A program made the position numbers and the translations under genes. Under the pieces are notes generated by a model that ran no database searches, was not told the DNA's origin, and was given only the letters and a program-made list of their open reading frames with translations. A stretch of DNA of 64,000 nt. It comes from Syntrophales bacterium. Its GTDB lineage: Bacteria > Desulfobacterota > Syntrophia > Syntrophales > UBA4778. The stretch covers positions 1 to 64,000 of the forward strand of contig JAQTPK010000005.1 of NCBI GenBank assembly GCA_028712885.1, written 5' to 3'. Numbering within the stretch: position 1 is the stretch's first letter; the number at the start of each line of letters is the position of its first letter. Shown piece after piece: positions 1-9,273 of the stretch.

Positions 1-178
1 CACTGCGGAAAAGCTCAGGGAATTAGGGCTGGATCAAAAATAGATCCTGTTTGACAAGCTTCGTCCATTCTTCTAATCTTCGCTCACAGTACCGATGTTC
101 AAGACGCCGGAAAACCCGGATGCAGAAACGCAGGCGGGGAGCCGGGACCGGGCGCGTCTGTGCTGAAGGAGGAAAAAC

Positions 179-718
179 ATGCATAATTCGGATCTGGAAG
201 TATATTGCCGAAAGGCGGTCGAAGCCGGCGTGAGCAGCGCCCGCGTAATCAATCCTGCAAATGTAGTCACTGCGGCGTGGGTACGGCTCAAGTGCCAATG
301 GGGCTGCAAGTATAAACTGACGCACTGCTGCCCGCCGGAGACGCCGACGCCGAAAGAAACGCGGGAAATTCTGGATTGTTATAAAAGGGCCATCCTGTGC
401 CACACCGAAGCGCCCGCGAGCCCCGAGCGGGGAAAAAAAATGATGGAGACCCTGAAGAAGATGGTGGACCTGGAGGGGGAGATGTTCAAGAACGGCTACT
501 ACAAGTCTTTTGTCCTGCTTGCGGGGCCTTGCGTGCTGTGCAGGGAATGCAGCAGGAAAAAGGATGAGTCCTGCACCATTCCCGACCGGGCAAGACCTTC
601 CATGGAATCGTTCGGGATAGACGTCTTCCAGACGGCGCGTGACCACGGGCTGCCCATTCAGACTTTGCGCGAAAAAACAGAAACACAGAATCTGTTCTTT
701 CTTTTCCTGGTTGATTGA
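179..718 (+). CDS. DUF2284-type predicted metal-binding (Cys-rich) protein
   Basis: ORF 179 aa with Cys clusters (CQWGCKYKLTHCCPP, GPCVLCRECSRKKDESC) typical of DUF2284. Confidence 0.8.
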   Translation: MHNSDLEVYCRKAVEAGVSSARVINPANVVTAAWVRLKCQWGCKYKLTHCCPPETPTPKETREILDCYKRAILCHTEAPASPERGKKMMETLKKMVDLEGEMFKNGYYKSFVLLAGPCVLCRECSRKKDESCTIPDRARPSMESFGIDVFQTARDHGLPIQTLREKTETQNLFFLFLVD

Positions 719-720
719 TT

Positions 721-893
721 CTCTGGAGTTCCCGGTTCAGAATTCAGGGTTAAGAGCTCCGAGTCCAGAGTTCCGAGTTGCGTCACTCAGCCCCAAGTCT
801 AACAATCAGAAGCACAGATTATCAGGAAATTATTTGAGCTTTTTTTTATACTTCTGAACCCTTGATTCTGAACTGAACTTTGAACTCGGAACC
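721..893. repeat. Degenerate 7-mer inverted repeat spacer
   Basis: GGTTCAG AATTCAG GGTTAAG AGCTCCG AGTCCAG AGTTCCG AGTTGCG ... TTCTGAACCCTTGATTCTGAA. Confidence 0.75.
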
Positions 894-1421
894 ATGAACT
901 ACAAAATCCGGAAATGTACCCCCGATGATTGCCGGCTTTTGTCGGATTTGATCAGGAGATCTTTCCGGGACGTGGCCGAGCGCTTCGGTCTGACTGAGGA
1001 AAACTGTCCCCGCCACGCTTCCAACTGCACGGAGGAGTGGATCGTAGAGGATATGGGCCGTGACATCGGATATTTCATTCTGGAATGCGAAGGCCGCCCG
1101 GCCGGTTGCGCCGGGCTCGAAACGGCGGAAGCCGGGGTCTGCCACCTCGAACGCCTTGCCGTGATCCCGGGAAGCCGCCGGAGGGGGTTCGGAGGCGCCT
1201 TGATCGAACACGCGTTTTCCGAGGCGAAACGCCTCGGCGCCCGGTCTGTGGGCATCGGCGTTATTGCGGATCACCTGGAGCTGAAGCGCTGGTACGTAAA
1301 ATACGGCTTCGTTGAGACCGAGAACAGAAAATTCGCCCACCTCCCTTTCCGGGTGAGCTTCATGGCATGCGATCTGCACCGGGATATGCATCCGGGAGAG
1401 GGGATCAACGGGGGCGATTGA
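894..1421 (+). CDS. GNAT family N-acetyltransferase
   Basis: ORF 175 aa; LERLAVIPGSRRRGFGGALIEHA acetyl-CoA binding motif. Confidence 0.88.
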   Translation: MNYKIRKCTPDDCRLLSDLIRRSFRDVAERFGLTEENCPRHASNCTEEWIVEDMGRDIGYFILECEGRPAGCAGLETAEAGVCHLERLAVIPGSRRRGFGGALIEHAFSEAKRLGARSVGIGVIADHLELKRWYVKYGFVETENRKFAHLPFRVSFMACDLHRDMHPGEGINGGD

Positions 1422-1971
1422 TCCGGGAGGCGCCGCGGCCGGTCATCTCCAATATCTTCCTCCACCCCGATGCATGCCTCGCCTTGATCTGGATGGCGAG
1501 GTGATTCTTAGTCCACTCCAGGAGCGCGAATGTAGGCGTACCGGCGGGTCCCGGGTACTGATCGCCGGGATTAAGTAGAATGACGCCTTCGATCGTCTCC
1601 AGTACGGGGCGGTGGGCATGCCCGAAGAGAAGCATGTCGGCCCCCCTCTCTTTAGCCCAGACCGCCATTTCCCGGAGATTGCGCCGCCAGACGTCCTCCG
1701 GGTAGTAGGCGTTCAGGTCCATTTCCTGTCCGTGGGTCAGCAGAATATTCCACCCTTTTATTTCCAGCCGCGACCTTCCGGGAAACGCCGTTCCGAAATC
1801 GCCGTTGCCGGCTACGCCTTGGAACTCAATTCCTGATTGAACAGCCGCTTCATAACCGTCGAGGACCCCGTCGCCGAGGTGGAGGACCATATTGACCGGG
1901 CAATGCGCGTCCAGCGCATCCCGGAGGTCGCGGCGGTTCCCGTGTGTGTCCGAGAATACTGCGATCCGCAT
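1405..1971 (-). CDS. YfcE/MJ0936-type metallophosphoesterase
   Basis: MRIAVFSDTHGN...LHLGDG...GNGD...THGQ...GHAHRP metallophosphoesterase motifs. Confidence 0.88.
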   Translation of the reverse strand: MRIAVFSDTHGNRRDLRDALDAHCPVNMVLHLGDGVLDGYEAAVQSGIEFQGVAGNGDFGTAFPGRSRLEIKGWNILLTHGQEMDLNAYYPEDVWRRNLREMAVWAKERGADMLLFGHAHRPVLETIEGVILLNPGDQYPGPAGTPTFALLEWTKNHLAIQIKARHASGWRKILEMTGRGASRINRPR

Positions 1972-2199
1972 TTCCTTATCCGTCCTGACATGGGTTTTGA
2001 AAACAAACTATAGCGATCGATGCCGCAAGTCAACTCCAACCGTTTCAAAATAAGAAAAACGCCGCATTCCCATGCGCGTTCAACTCTGTAAACTGACTTG
2101 AAGGCATCCTGTTTCTCCGCTCGAAAAGGCATTTTGCTCCCTTTTCTATCAAAATGGCGGGGCACGTGATCGGCGAAGCAGGGAACAGGGAGAAGTCTC

Positions 2200-3219
2200 A
2201 TGGGAAAACTTTTTTCAGCCTCGCTGATCCTGATCTTGTTTTTTATTCCCGCTCAACCCGCCGGAGCAGGTTCTCCTGCAGATAGAATTTTCATGAAAAA
2301 CGGCGACCGGCTGACCGGAATAATCGAGCGGATGGAGAGGGAGGTTCTTACTGTAAAAACGGAATACAGCACGGAAAAAATAATTCTGGAATGGAAGGAC
2401 GTGGAATGCATCGAATCGGAGCGGGAATTGCCCGTTCTGTTCAAGAATAACGAAATCCTGGTCGGGAGAATACTGTGTCCTGCCGCAGGGAAAGTGCGGG
2501 TTGCAAGCGGGTTGGGGCTCTCGCGCGAGATTCCCATTGAGGAGATAGAGTCCGTAAACCCCGCCACGTATCGCGGATATTTCAATGCGGGCGGGAGCCT
2601 GGCGACGGGAAATACCGATACTGCCGCCGCCAACCTTTCCACCCGTTTCGAAGTAAGGACTGCCCGGCATCGCTTCACAGTGGAAGGAAAAATCAATTAT
2701 GCGGAAACCGAAGGCGTCGAAAGCGCCCGCAACTCCCTCGGCAGCCTGAAATACGACTTCTTCTCCACCAGGCAACGCTACAACTACGCCCAGATCCTTA
2801 CGGAAAGGGACAAATTCGCCAATCTGAATCTGCGGCTTACGCAGGGTCTGGGCATGGGCTTCCAGTTCTTCGATACCAGAAAGCTGCGCTTATTCGCTGA
2901 GGCCGGAATCTCTTACTATAACGAAGACCTGGAAGTCGGAGAAGACAAGACCGGCGCTTCGGGCCGCTGGGCGGTAGGACTGGAGTACGAGCCGTTCCCA
3001 AACCGCCTGCAGATCTATCACCGCCATGAAGGATATTACACGCCCGAGAGCAGCTCGTTGTACGTCCGGGCGGAGCAGGGATTCAGGATCCCGCTGAAAA
3101 ACGGATTCGGAATATATATCGAAACGGATTACCGTTACAACAGCCGGCCTGAAGCCGGAAAGAAAAGCTCTGACGCGCTGTTTGTAGGGGGGATCAGTTA
3201 CGAGTACGCCTACTGGTGA
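2200..3219 (+). CDS. DUF481 domain outer-membrane protein (YdiY-like)
   Basis: Signal peptide, GDRLTG... N-terminal region and beta-rich SLATGNTDTAAANLSTRFEVRTARHRFTVEG DUF481 signature. Confidence 0.8.
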   Translation: MGKLFSASLILILFFIPAQPAGAGSPADRIFMKNGDRLTGIIERMEREVLTVKTEYSTEKIILEWKDVECIESERELPVLFKNNEILVGRILCPAAGKVRVASGLGLSREIPIEEIESVNPATYRGYFNAGGSLATGNTDTAAANLSTRFEVRTARHRFTVEGKINYAETEGVESARNSLGSLKYDFFSTRQRYNYAQILTERDKFANLNLRLTQGLGMGFQFFDTRKLRLFAEAGISYYNEDLEVGEDKTGASGRWAVGLEYEPFPNRLQIYHRHEGYYTPESSSLYVRAEQGFRIPLKNGFGIYIETDYRYNSRPEAGKKSSDALFVGGISYEYAYW

Positions 3220-3356
3220 ATTATCCGAACTGAACAGGGCGGTCCGGATAAGCTTGCCGAAGCGGAATGACGCCCCGGGGTGCGCCCGATTCTTCCGAAT
3301 TGGCGAATGGATTCCGGCGGGCTGTTCTGTTATAAAAAAGACAACCTGGAGTCTTT

Positions 3357-3764
3357 TTGATGACGCTTTTGAGATATATAATTTTCACTGTGTTTGCGCT
3401 GACCGTTATCGGCGCCTGTGCGTCCCCGGGTATTTTGCCCGAGGAGCCCTCGTCCCCGGCCGTAACTACGCCCCCGGCATCGCCGCCCCCGGCTTCTCTG
3501 TCGGCTCCTTACCGCGCATCTCCCTATGGCCGTCCCTCTCTGCCTCAACCGGGTCCCGTATACCCCGAGTACAGGCCGCTGCCTCCCCCCCTTACGATCC
3601 CGCCCCGGGCGGACCGGAACCGCGGGGCCTTCAATCCCTTTACGGGCGAGTTCTACCCTCCGTCAGGACGGGGCGTCATCAATCCCTGGACAGGCGAATA
3701 TTATCCCCCCGCCGGACACGGCTATTTCAATCCGAGAACAGGCCAATTATATCCGTCGAGGTAA
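3357..3764 (+). CDS. Pro-rich putative lipoprotein with C-terminal NPxTGxxYP repeats
   Basis: Lipobox-like VIGAC; three approx 16-aa repeats FNPFTGEFYPPSGRG / INPWTGEYYPPAGHG / FNPRTGQLYPSR. Confidence 0.6.
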   Translation: MMTLLRYIIFTVFALTVIGACASPGILPEEPSSPAVTTPPASPPPASLSAPYRASPYGRPSLPQPGPVYPEYRPLPPPLTIPPRADRNRGAFNPFTGEFYPPSGRGVINPWTGEYYPPAGHGYFNPRTGQLYPSR

Positions 3765-3807
3765 ATCCCTCGGCTTCCAGTAGTTCAGAGTCACCCTCAA
3801 AGTCTGT

Positions 3808-4215
3808 CTAGAGTTGGGAGCGGACCGGGAAACGGCGCTGCGGGATGTGGAAGGCGCCGCCGGGCCCCGGCGTTCTGACCTGCTCCCATATAGGCTTTTT
3901 CGGGCGGGATATTTTCTTCGTCAATGCCTTTGCCGCAAACGATCCCGATTCTTCGGAGCAGCTCTGGAACATGGCGCTGAAGCGATTCTCAGGGATCGAA
4001 AAACGCATTGTGATCTTCAATTGCAGGACAGACAGGGCGCGCTCCGGCCAGCTGGGGCGGGCCGTCAGATTATCGGCTCAACGGTCATCGTCTTCGGAAG
4101 ACGCCGGACGATTCTGATGAAGCACAAAAAGGAGGAACAGAGATATCTTAATGCGGGCCGCCCGGATTTTCCATGGATATGGAGCCGGCAAGCCTTTGTT
4201 GAGGTAATACTTCAT
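3808..4215 (+). pseudogene. Remnant of poly-gamma-glutamate synthase PgsB/CapB-like gene (frameshifted, 5' truncated)
   Basis: Pieces in different frames: LELGADRETALR (~3809), MWKAPPGPGVLTC...FFVNAFAANDPDSSEQLWNMALKRF...KRIVIFNCRTDRARSGQLG (3845-4050), ARIFHGYGAGKPLLR (~4155-4210); these resemble PgsB C-terminal motifs (APPDPG, FVNGFAANDASST, NCRADR, GVGNIHG). Confidence 0.7.
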
Positions 4216-4355
4216 CTTTCTTCTGCTTCTCAGGATGGGACGGGGGAAGAATACATGCGTACGGGGAAAAAACAAGAGGGCCCGCTCATTTTCCCCGGTG
4301 GATTTCTGCCCTGCATCGTGATAGCAAATAGGGGATAAATCATCGGAGGAATTAA

Positions 4356-5420
4356 ATGGTTTACGAACGGCTGAGAAAGCATCTGGATTCACTGCCCACC
4401 GGCTTTCCCAAGACGGAAAGCGGCGTGGAACTGAAAATCCTGAAAAGGATATTTTCCGAAGAAGAGGCCGAAATGGCGTGCCAGGTGAGCCTTTTCCCGG
4501 AAACCGCCGCCGGAATGGCGGCCCGCCTCAAGAAGGACCCGGAGGCCACGGCAGGCCTTCTGTACCGTATGTCCAGAAAAGGGCAGATCCTCCGGTTCAA
4601 GGTAAACGGCGAGTACCACTACATGTCCGCGATGTTCATAGTGGGCATTTTCGAGTACCAGGTGAATAATCTCGATCCCGGCCTGGTAGAGCTTTTTAAG
4701 CAGTACGCGAACGAAGCCATGTACCGGCAGATGATCCTTCCTGAGACGCCCCAGCTCCGCGTCGTGCCGGTTGAGGAGAGCCTGACCCCCGCGCTCGAAA
4801 TCGCCCCCTACGATGAAATAAGGAAAATCGTGGAATCGCAGAAGGTTATCGCCCTTGCCGATTGCATCTGCCGCAAGATGAACGGGATGAAGGGAAAGCC
4901 GTGCCATGCGGCCCTGGAAACGTGCCTTATTTTCGGCGCAGTCGGCGAATTTTATATCGAGAACGGCATGGGAAGGAAAATTTCCGTGGAAGACGCCCTC
5001 GGCATCCTGCGGAAGAACGAAGACGCCGGGCTGGTGCCGAGTCCCTTCAATACCCAGAGAGCCGGGGGCGGGGTATGCAGCTGCTGCTCCTGCTGCTGCG
5101 AGATGCTCAAGGCGATCAAGCTGGATGCCAGGCCCGGCCGTGTCGTTAAATCCAATTACTGCGCCTCGGTGCAGAAGGACCTCTGTACCGGCTGCGAAAT
5201 ATGCCTCGACAGGTGCCAGATGGAGGCGATCTCCATTGTGGATGAATCAGCCGCTGTAAACCTTGACCGCTGCGTCGGCTGCGGCCTTTGCGTAACGACC
5301 TGCCCGGTCGAAGCTCTCCAGCTCCGCATGAAGTCTCCGGGGGAGCTGTATGTCCCGCCGATGAGGCCGGTAGAGACGTACATGAGGATCGGGATGGAGC
5401 TGGCGAAACTGAAGGAATAA
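4356..5420 (+). CDS. 4Fe-4S ferredoxin-type iron-sulfur protein with N-terminal regulator-like region
   Basis: Two CxxCxxCxxxC clusters (CTGCEICLDRCQ, CVGCGLCVTTCPVEAL) plus a CSCCSCCCEM stretch. Confidence 0.85.
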   Translation: MVYERLRKHLDSLPTGFPKTESGVELKILKRIFSEEEAEMACQVSLFPETAAGMAARLKKDPEATAGLLYRMSRKGQILRFKVNGEYHYMSAMFIVGIFEYQVNNLDPGLVELFKQYANEAMYRQMILPETPQLRVVPVEESLTPALEIAPYDEIRKIVESQKVIALADCICRKMNGMKGKPCHAALETCLIFGAVGEFYIENGMGRKISVEDALGILRKNEDAGLVPSPFNTQRAGGGVCSCCSCCCEMLKAIKLDARPGRVVKSNYCASVQKDLCTGCEICLDRCQMEAISIVDESAAVNLDRCVGCGLCVTTCPVEALQLRMKSPGELYVPPMRPVETYMRIGMELAKLKE

Positions 5421-5454
5421 TACCCTGCGGTCCGCTGTCCGGACGGAAGCTCGA

Positions 5455-5513
5455 ATGAAGGGTTCAAGGGGTCAAGTGGCTCGTAAGAGTCCTTGAACCC
5501 TTGGACCCTTCAT
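5455..5513. repeat. 8-mer inverted repeat spacer
   Basis: ATGAAGGGTTCAAGGGGTCAAG (5455-5476) / CTTGAACCCTTGGACCCTTCAT (5492-5513). Confidence 0.85.
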
Positions 5514-5543
5514 CATACTTTGACTTTGCTGAAGGAGTGATGC

Positions 5544-6791
5544 GTGCTGAGCGTTCAATCCATTTTTGGCTTGGTCGTTTTGGTCGGTTTTACCTGGATC
5601 ATCAGCGAAAAGCGGAAATTGGTGAGTTGGCGCGACATCCTGGCCGGGATGGGGATCCAATTCGCCCTTGTTCTCATCCTGCTTAAAATACCTTTCTTCC
5701 GTTTTTTTTTCGAAATCCTCAACCGGGCGGTGATCATGATCGAGGAATCCACCCGCGCCGGGACTACTTTTGTGTTCGGGTATCTCGGAGGGGGGCCGCT
5801 GCCCTTCGACGAGAAATCGCCGGGGATGAGTTTCGTTTTCGGTCTCCAGGCGCTTCCCATCGTGCTGGTCGTGAGCGCGCTGTCCTCGCTGCTCTTTTAC
5901 TGGAAGATACTCCCTCTTCTGGTGCGGACGTTTTCCCGTCTGCTGGAAAGGACGATGAAAATCGGCGGCGCGGTAGGGCTTGGCGCGGCGGCGAACGTTT
6001 TCCTCGGGATGGTGGAGTCCCCGCTTTTCGTACGTCCCTATCTGCGGAAGATGACCCGGAGCGAGCTCTTTACCACCATGAGCTGCGGCATGGCCGGGGT
6101 AGCCGGCACCGTCATGGTCCTCTACGCCGCAATTCTTAAACCGATCATCCCGGACGCGCTCGGCCACATCCTTACCGTGTCCATCATCACCGTGCCGGGG
6201 GCCATCATGATCTCGAGAATAATGATCCCGGAAACGGGCGAAGTCACATCAGGCAGGATAACCCCGCCCGCCGAGGCTTCCGGTCCGCTCGATGCAGTGG
6301 CCAGGGGCACGGTGGAGGGAGTCAATCTCCTGGTCCAGATCGTCGCCATGCTCATCGTTTTCGTCTCCCTGACGCACCTTATCAACCTGCTCTTGTCTTT
6401 TCTGCCCGCCGTCTCAGGAAAAGCGCTTACTTTCCAGGGGATACTCGGGTACGCCATGGCGCCGCTGGTTTGGCTGATCGGGATTCCAGTGGACGAAACG
6501 CTCGCCGCCGGCTCGCTGATGGGGACGAAAACGGTGTTGAATGAAATGATCGCCTACATGGACATGGCGAAACTCCCGCCCGAAGCCCTGAGCCCGCACA
6601 GCAGGCTTATCATGACTTACGCCTTGTGCGGATTCGCAAATTTCGGCAGTCTCGGGATCATGATCGGCGGGATGGGGGCCATGGTCCCGGAAAGGAGAGG
6701 CGAAATCGTCTCCCTCGGACTGAAATCGATCATTTCGGGTACGCTCGCCACCCTTATCGCCGGAGCCGTCGTGGGGATCGTGGCCGGATAG
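5544..6791 (+). CDS. NupC/CNT-family nucleoside transporter
   Basis: 415-aa membrane protein; GAAANVFLGMVESPLFVRPYL and CGFANFGSLGI CNT motifs; GTG start. Confidence 0.85.
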   Translation: MLSVQSIFGLVVLVGFTWIISEKRKLVSWRDILAGMGIQFALVLILLKIPFFRFFFEILNRAVIMIEESTRAGTTFVFGYLGGGPLPFDEKSPGMSFVFGLQALPIVLVVSALSSLLFYWKILPLLVRTFSRLLERTMKIGGAVGLGAAANVFLGMVESPLFVRPYLRKMTRSELFTTMSCGMAGVAGTVMVLYAAILKPIIPDALGHILTVSIITVPGAIMISRIMIPETGEVTSGRITPPAEASGPLDAVARGTVEGVNLLVQIVAMLIVFVSLTHLINLLLSFLPAVSGKALTFQGILGYAMAPLVWLIGIPVDETLAAGSLMGTKTVLNEMIAYMDMAKLPPEALSPHSRLIMTYALCGFANFGSLGIMIGGMGAMVPERRGEIVSLGLKSIISGTLATLIAGAVVGIVAG

Positions 6792-6950
6792 AGCACTCGA
6801 CCCCCTTTCCGGAAAATTGATTGTATTCGCGCCGGAGTCAAGGTATATACCTCACAGGCGGCGAGTCGTTCGGTTCCCTGAAACCCGGCATTGAAGATTC
6901 TCCGGGGCAAGCTCCGGAGAATCTCCGATCCTTAAGGAAAATGCTTAAAC

Positions 6951-7958
6951 ATGATTCGCTCGCTTACCCCGCAGCACGCTGCGGGGAATGCGCTCGCTAC
7001 CGGATTCAAAGCGAAATCTACGGCAATGGCGGATTTCAAAAGAAAGACTCTCGTGGAAGATCTCAAGGACGGATCTTCCGTCCCGGAGAGCTCCGTATCG
7101 TTTGCGCGTTTTCTCGAGCAGAGCAGCATTCTTTCCGCATGGCTTCGATCAGGGAAAGAAAAGCCCGCCGAGATGTTCCTGATGATGGTGGAAGACCTTT
7201 CCCCGGTCGAGCGGCAGTCATTAGGGAAGCTTACGGACCGGACCGTGGAGATTCCGGACCTCCTGCTGAAGCGGCTCGCCGAAATGGAAAAGGAGAACCG
7301 CCATCTCAAATCCCTCCTGCTGACCGACGACCTCACGGGACTTTACAACAGGCGTTTCTTCTATATGCAGCTGGAGATAGAAGTTTCGCGCGCCCGGCGC
7401 ACCGGCCGGCCCTGCTGCCTCATGATGATCGACTGCGATCATTTCAAGCGGGTCAACGACCGGTGCGGCCACGACGAGGGAGACAGGTATCTCAAGAAGG
7501 TCGCCCGGACCATCCGCCGGGATCTGCGTACGACGGACTTCGTGTGCCGATACGGCGGAGATGAATTCGGGGTGATAATGCCGGATACGCACCTGGTCGA
7601 GGGAGTCCTGATCGCGGAGAGACTCCTGGAAGCGGTTTCGGAGATCCGGGCCGGCAGGCACTTCTCTTCCACCGCGAGTATCGGGATCGCTATCTTCGAT
7701 CCGGTCTCGGACGACAGCATGGAATCTTTTTTCAAGCGCGCCGACCGGGAACTGTACCGCGCGAAGGAATTAGGGAGGAACAGGATTTCCCATTCGGGGA
7801 AGCCGGTCAGGTCGCAGAGCAAGCTGACGGAAGTGACGCCGGAGGAAAAGCGGGCGCTATACCGGCCGGAGCGCGGCAAGTCGGCGAAAGCGGCGCCCGT
7901 CCGGAAGGGCGGAATGAGAGCCCCCCGGCGGAAGCAAATCGAGAGAAAGCCGACATGA
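6951..7958 (+). CDS. GGDEF-domain diguanylate cyclase (true start may be ATG at 7026)
   Basis: LTGLYNRRFF...DHFKRVNDRCGHDEGD...RYGGDEFGVIMP. Confidence 0.9.
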   Translation: MIRSLTPQHAAGNALATGFKAKSTAMADFKRKTLVEDLKDGSSVPESSVSFARFLEQSSILSAWLRSGKEKPAEMFLMMVEDLSPVERQSLGKLTDRTVEIPDLLLKRLAEMEKENRHLKSLLLTDDLTGLYNRRFFYMQLEIEVSRARRTGRPCCLMMIDCDHFKRVNDRCGHDEGDRYLKKVARTIRRDLRTTDFVCRYGGDEFGVIMPDTHLVEGVLIAERLLEAVSEIRAGRHFSSTASIGIAIFDPVSDDSMESFFKRADRELYRAKELGRNRISHSGKPVRSQSKLTEVTPEEKRALYRPERGKSAKAAPVRKGGMRAPRRKQIERKPT

Positions 7959-8704
7959 CCAGGTCCGGCAAATCACCTGTCATATCCATCACCAGCGGCA
8001 AGGGCGGCGTCGGTAAAACGCTTATTGCGTGCAATCTGGCGACGATTCTTGCCGGGCAGGGCAGAAAGATACTTGTGGCCGACTGCGATCTCGGGCTGGC
8101 CAACATCGATATCATGCTCGGATTGCGGCCCCGGCGCAATCTCAAGGACGTAATTTACGGCGATGCGGACATACGCGATATCGTCATCCCCACCAAAGGC
8201 GGTTTCGATCTGATCCCCGCCAGTTCCGGGGTGCGCGAGATGGCTCAGCTCATCCTGGAGAGGATAGACGTTATCAAGGCCAAAATCCGCTCGCTGCGTA
8301 ATTACGATCTGATCCTGCTCGATACGGGCGCGGGCATTTCGGAAGTGGTGCTGCAGTTCAATCTCCTGGCGGACCGGAATATCGTTGTCATCAACCGGGA
8401 ATTGACCAGCCTCACGGACGCATATGCCATGATCAAAACGATGTATCAGGTATTCGACCGGGACTCCCTGGATATCATCGTAAATTCGGCGGCGGGGGAA
8501 GAGGAAGGAAGGGAGATATTCGGCCGCATCAGCTCGATATGTAAAAAATTTCTGAACGTCAGGCTGACGTATCTCGGGCACGTGCTCCAGGACCCCGTCA
8601 TCCCCAAGTCCATCCTGAAGCAGGAGATTGCGGTCCTCGCGTCACCCCGGTCGAAGATCGCCGCGAATTTCGCTCAGATCGCCCGGGCACTTCCCCTCAA
8701 ATAA
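7955..8704 (+). CDS. MinD/FlhG-like P-loop ATPase
   Basis: ITSGKGGVGKT deviant Walker A; DCDLGLANIDIMLGL; overlaps upstream GGDEF stop by 4 bp. Confidence 0.88.
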   Translation: MTRSGKSPVISITSGKGGVGKTLIACNLATILAGQGRKILVADCDLGLANIDIMLGLRPRRNLKDVIYGDADIRDIVIPTKGGFDLIPASSGVREMAQLILERIDVIKAKIRSLRNYDLILLDTGAGISEVVLQFNLLADRNIVVINRELTSLTDAYAMIKTMYQVFDRDSLDIIVNSAAGEEEGREIFGRISSICKKFLNVRLTYLGHVLQDPVIPKSILKQEIAVLASPRSKIAANFAQIARALPLK

Positions 8705-8708
8705 GTTT

Positions 8709-8829
8709 CATGTCTCAGGTCTTAAGTAATCGGGTCTGTTGGGTCCATGGCGTCTGTTGCGTCCATTGAGTCCGGTTATAGGAATCATAGACCCGTGACA
8801 TGGAACTTGAGACTTGAGACTCGGGACTA
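8709..8829. repeat. Inverted 7-mer (AGTCTCA) arms flanking a 9-mer array
   Basis: GTCTCAGGTCTTAAGT...GGGTCTGTT GGGTCCATG GCGTCTGTT GCGTCCATT GAGTCC...ACTTGAG ACTTGAG ACTCGGG AC. Confidence 0.8.
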
Positions 8830-9273
8830 ACGATATCTTAAAGTGACCGATCCCTCTTCGGGATCGGGCTGCACCGCCATGGTCCTCTTCCCGTCCGAGA
8901 GGAAGAGCGTCCCCCCCTGGATGTCGCCCCAGGGATGGAACGTGTAGCGGTAATTACCGCTTCTGATTTCACCCCGCGCCGGATCTCTGATCCAGATATT
9001 GATCCGGTACGGGATCTGACCGTTTCTACGGCTCTCCAGGTCGTATCCTCCGTCGTCCAGGTTTACAAAAAGGTGTTTTTCGGCGCGTTCACGCATCGCC
9101 CAGAGCCGGCCCTGCCGCAACGCGGTGGAAATATCCGCGGCAAATGCCTCCAGGTCGGCCCTTGGCGATCTCCCCAGGACAAAAATTGACGACAGCCCCA
9201 GAAAAACGGCGATCAGAACCATGCCGGCAAGAAATTCGAGAAATATGGAGTCTCTGTTGGTTATCGTGGGCAT
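8827..9273 (-). CDS. GspH-like pseudopilin-related protein, no canonical prepilin motif
   Basis: N-terminal hydrophobic helix NRDSIFLEFLAGMVLIAVFLGLSSIF then a GspH-like body. Confidence 0.5.
   Translation of the reverse strand: MPTITNRDSIFLEFLAGMVLIAVFLGLSSIFVLGRSPRADLEAFAADISTALRQGRLWAMRERAEKHLFVNLDDGGYDLESRRNGQIPYRINIWIRDPARGEIRSGNYRYTFHPWGDIQGGTLFLSDGKRTMAVQPDPEEGSVTLRYR

Noticed and set aside
23-646. 207-aa minus-strand ORF
   Set aside because: Antisense to the DUF2284 gene; no recognisable domain; typical shadow ORF in GC-rich DNA
1405-1421. 17-bp 3' overlap of convergent GNAT and phosphodiesterase genes
   Set aside because: Short convergent overlaps are common in compact genomes; not unusual enough to score
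3814-4338. 174-aa ORF as an intact gene
   Set aside because: Only parts match PgsB and in different frames; better explained as a pseudogene
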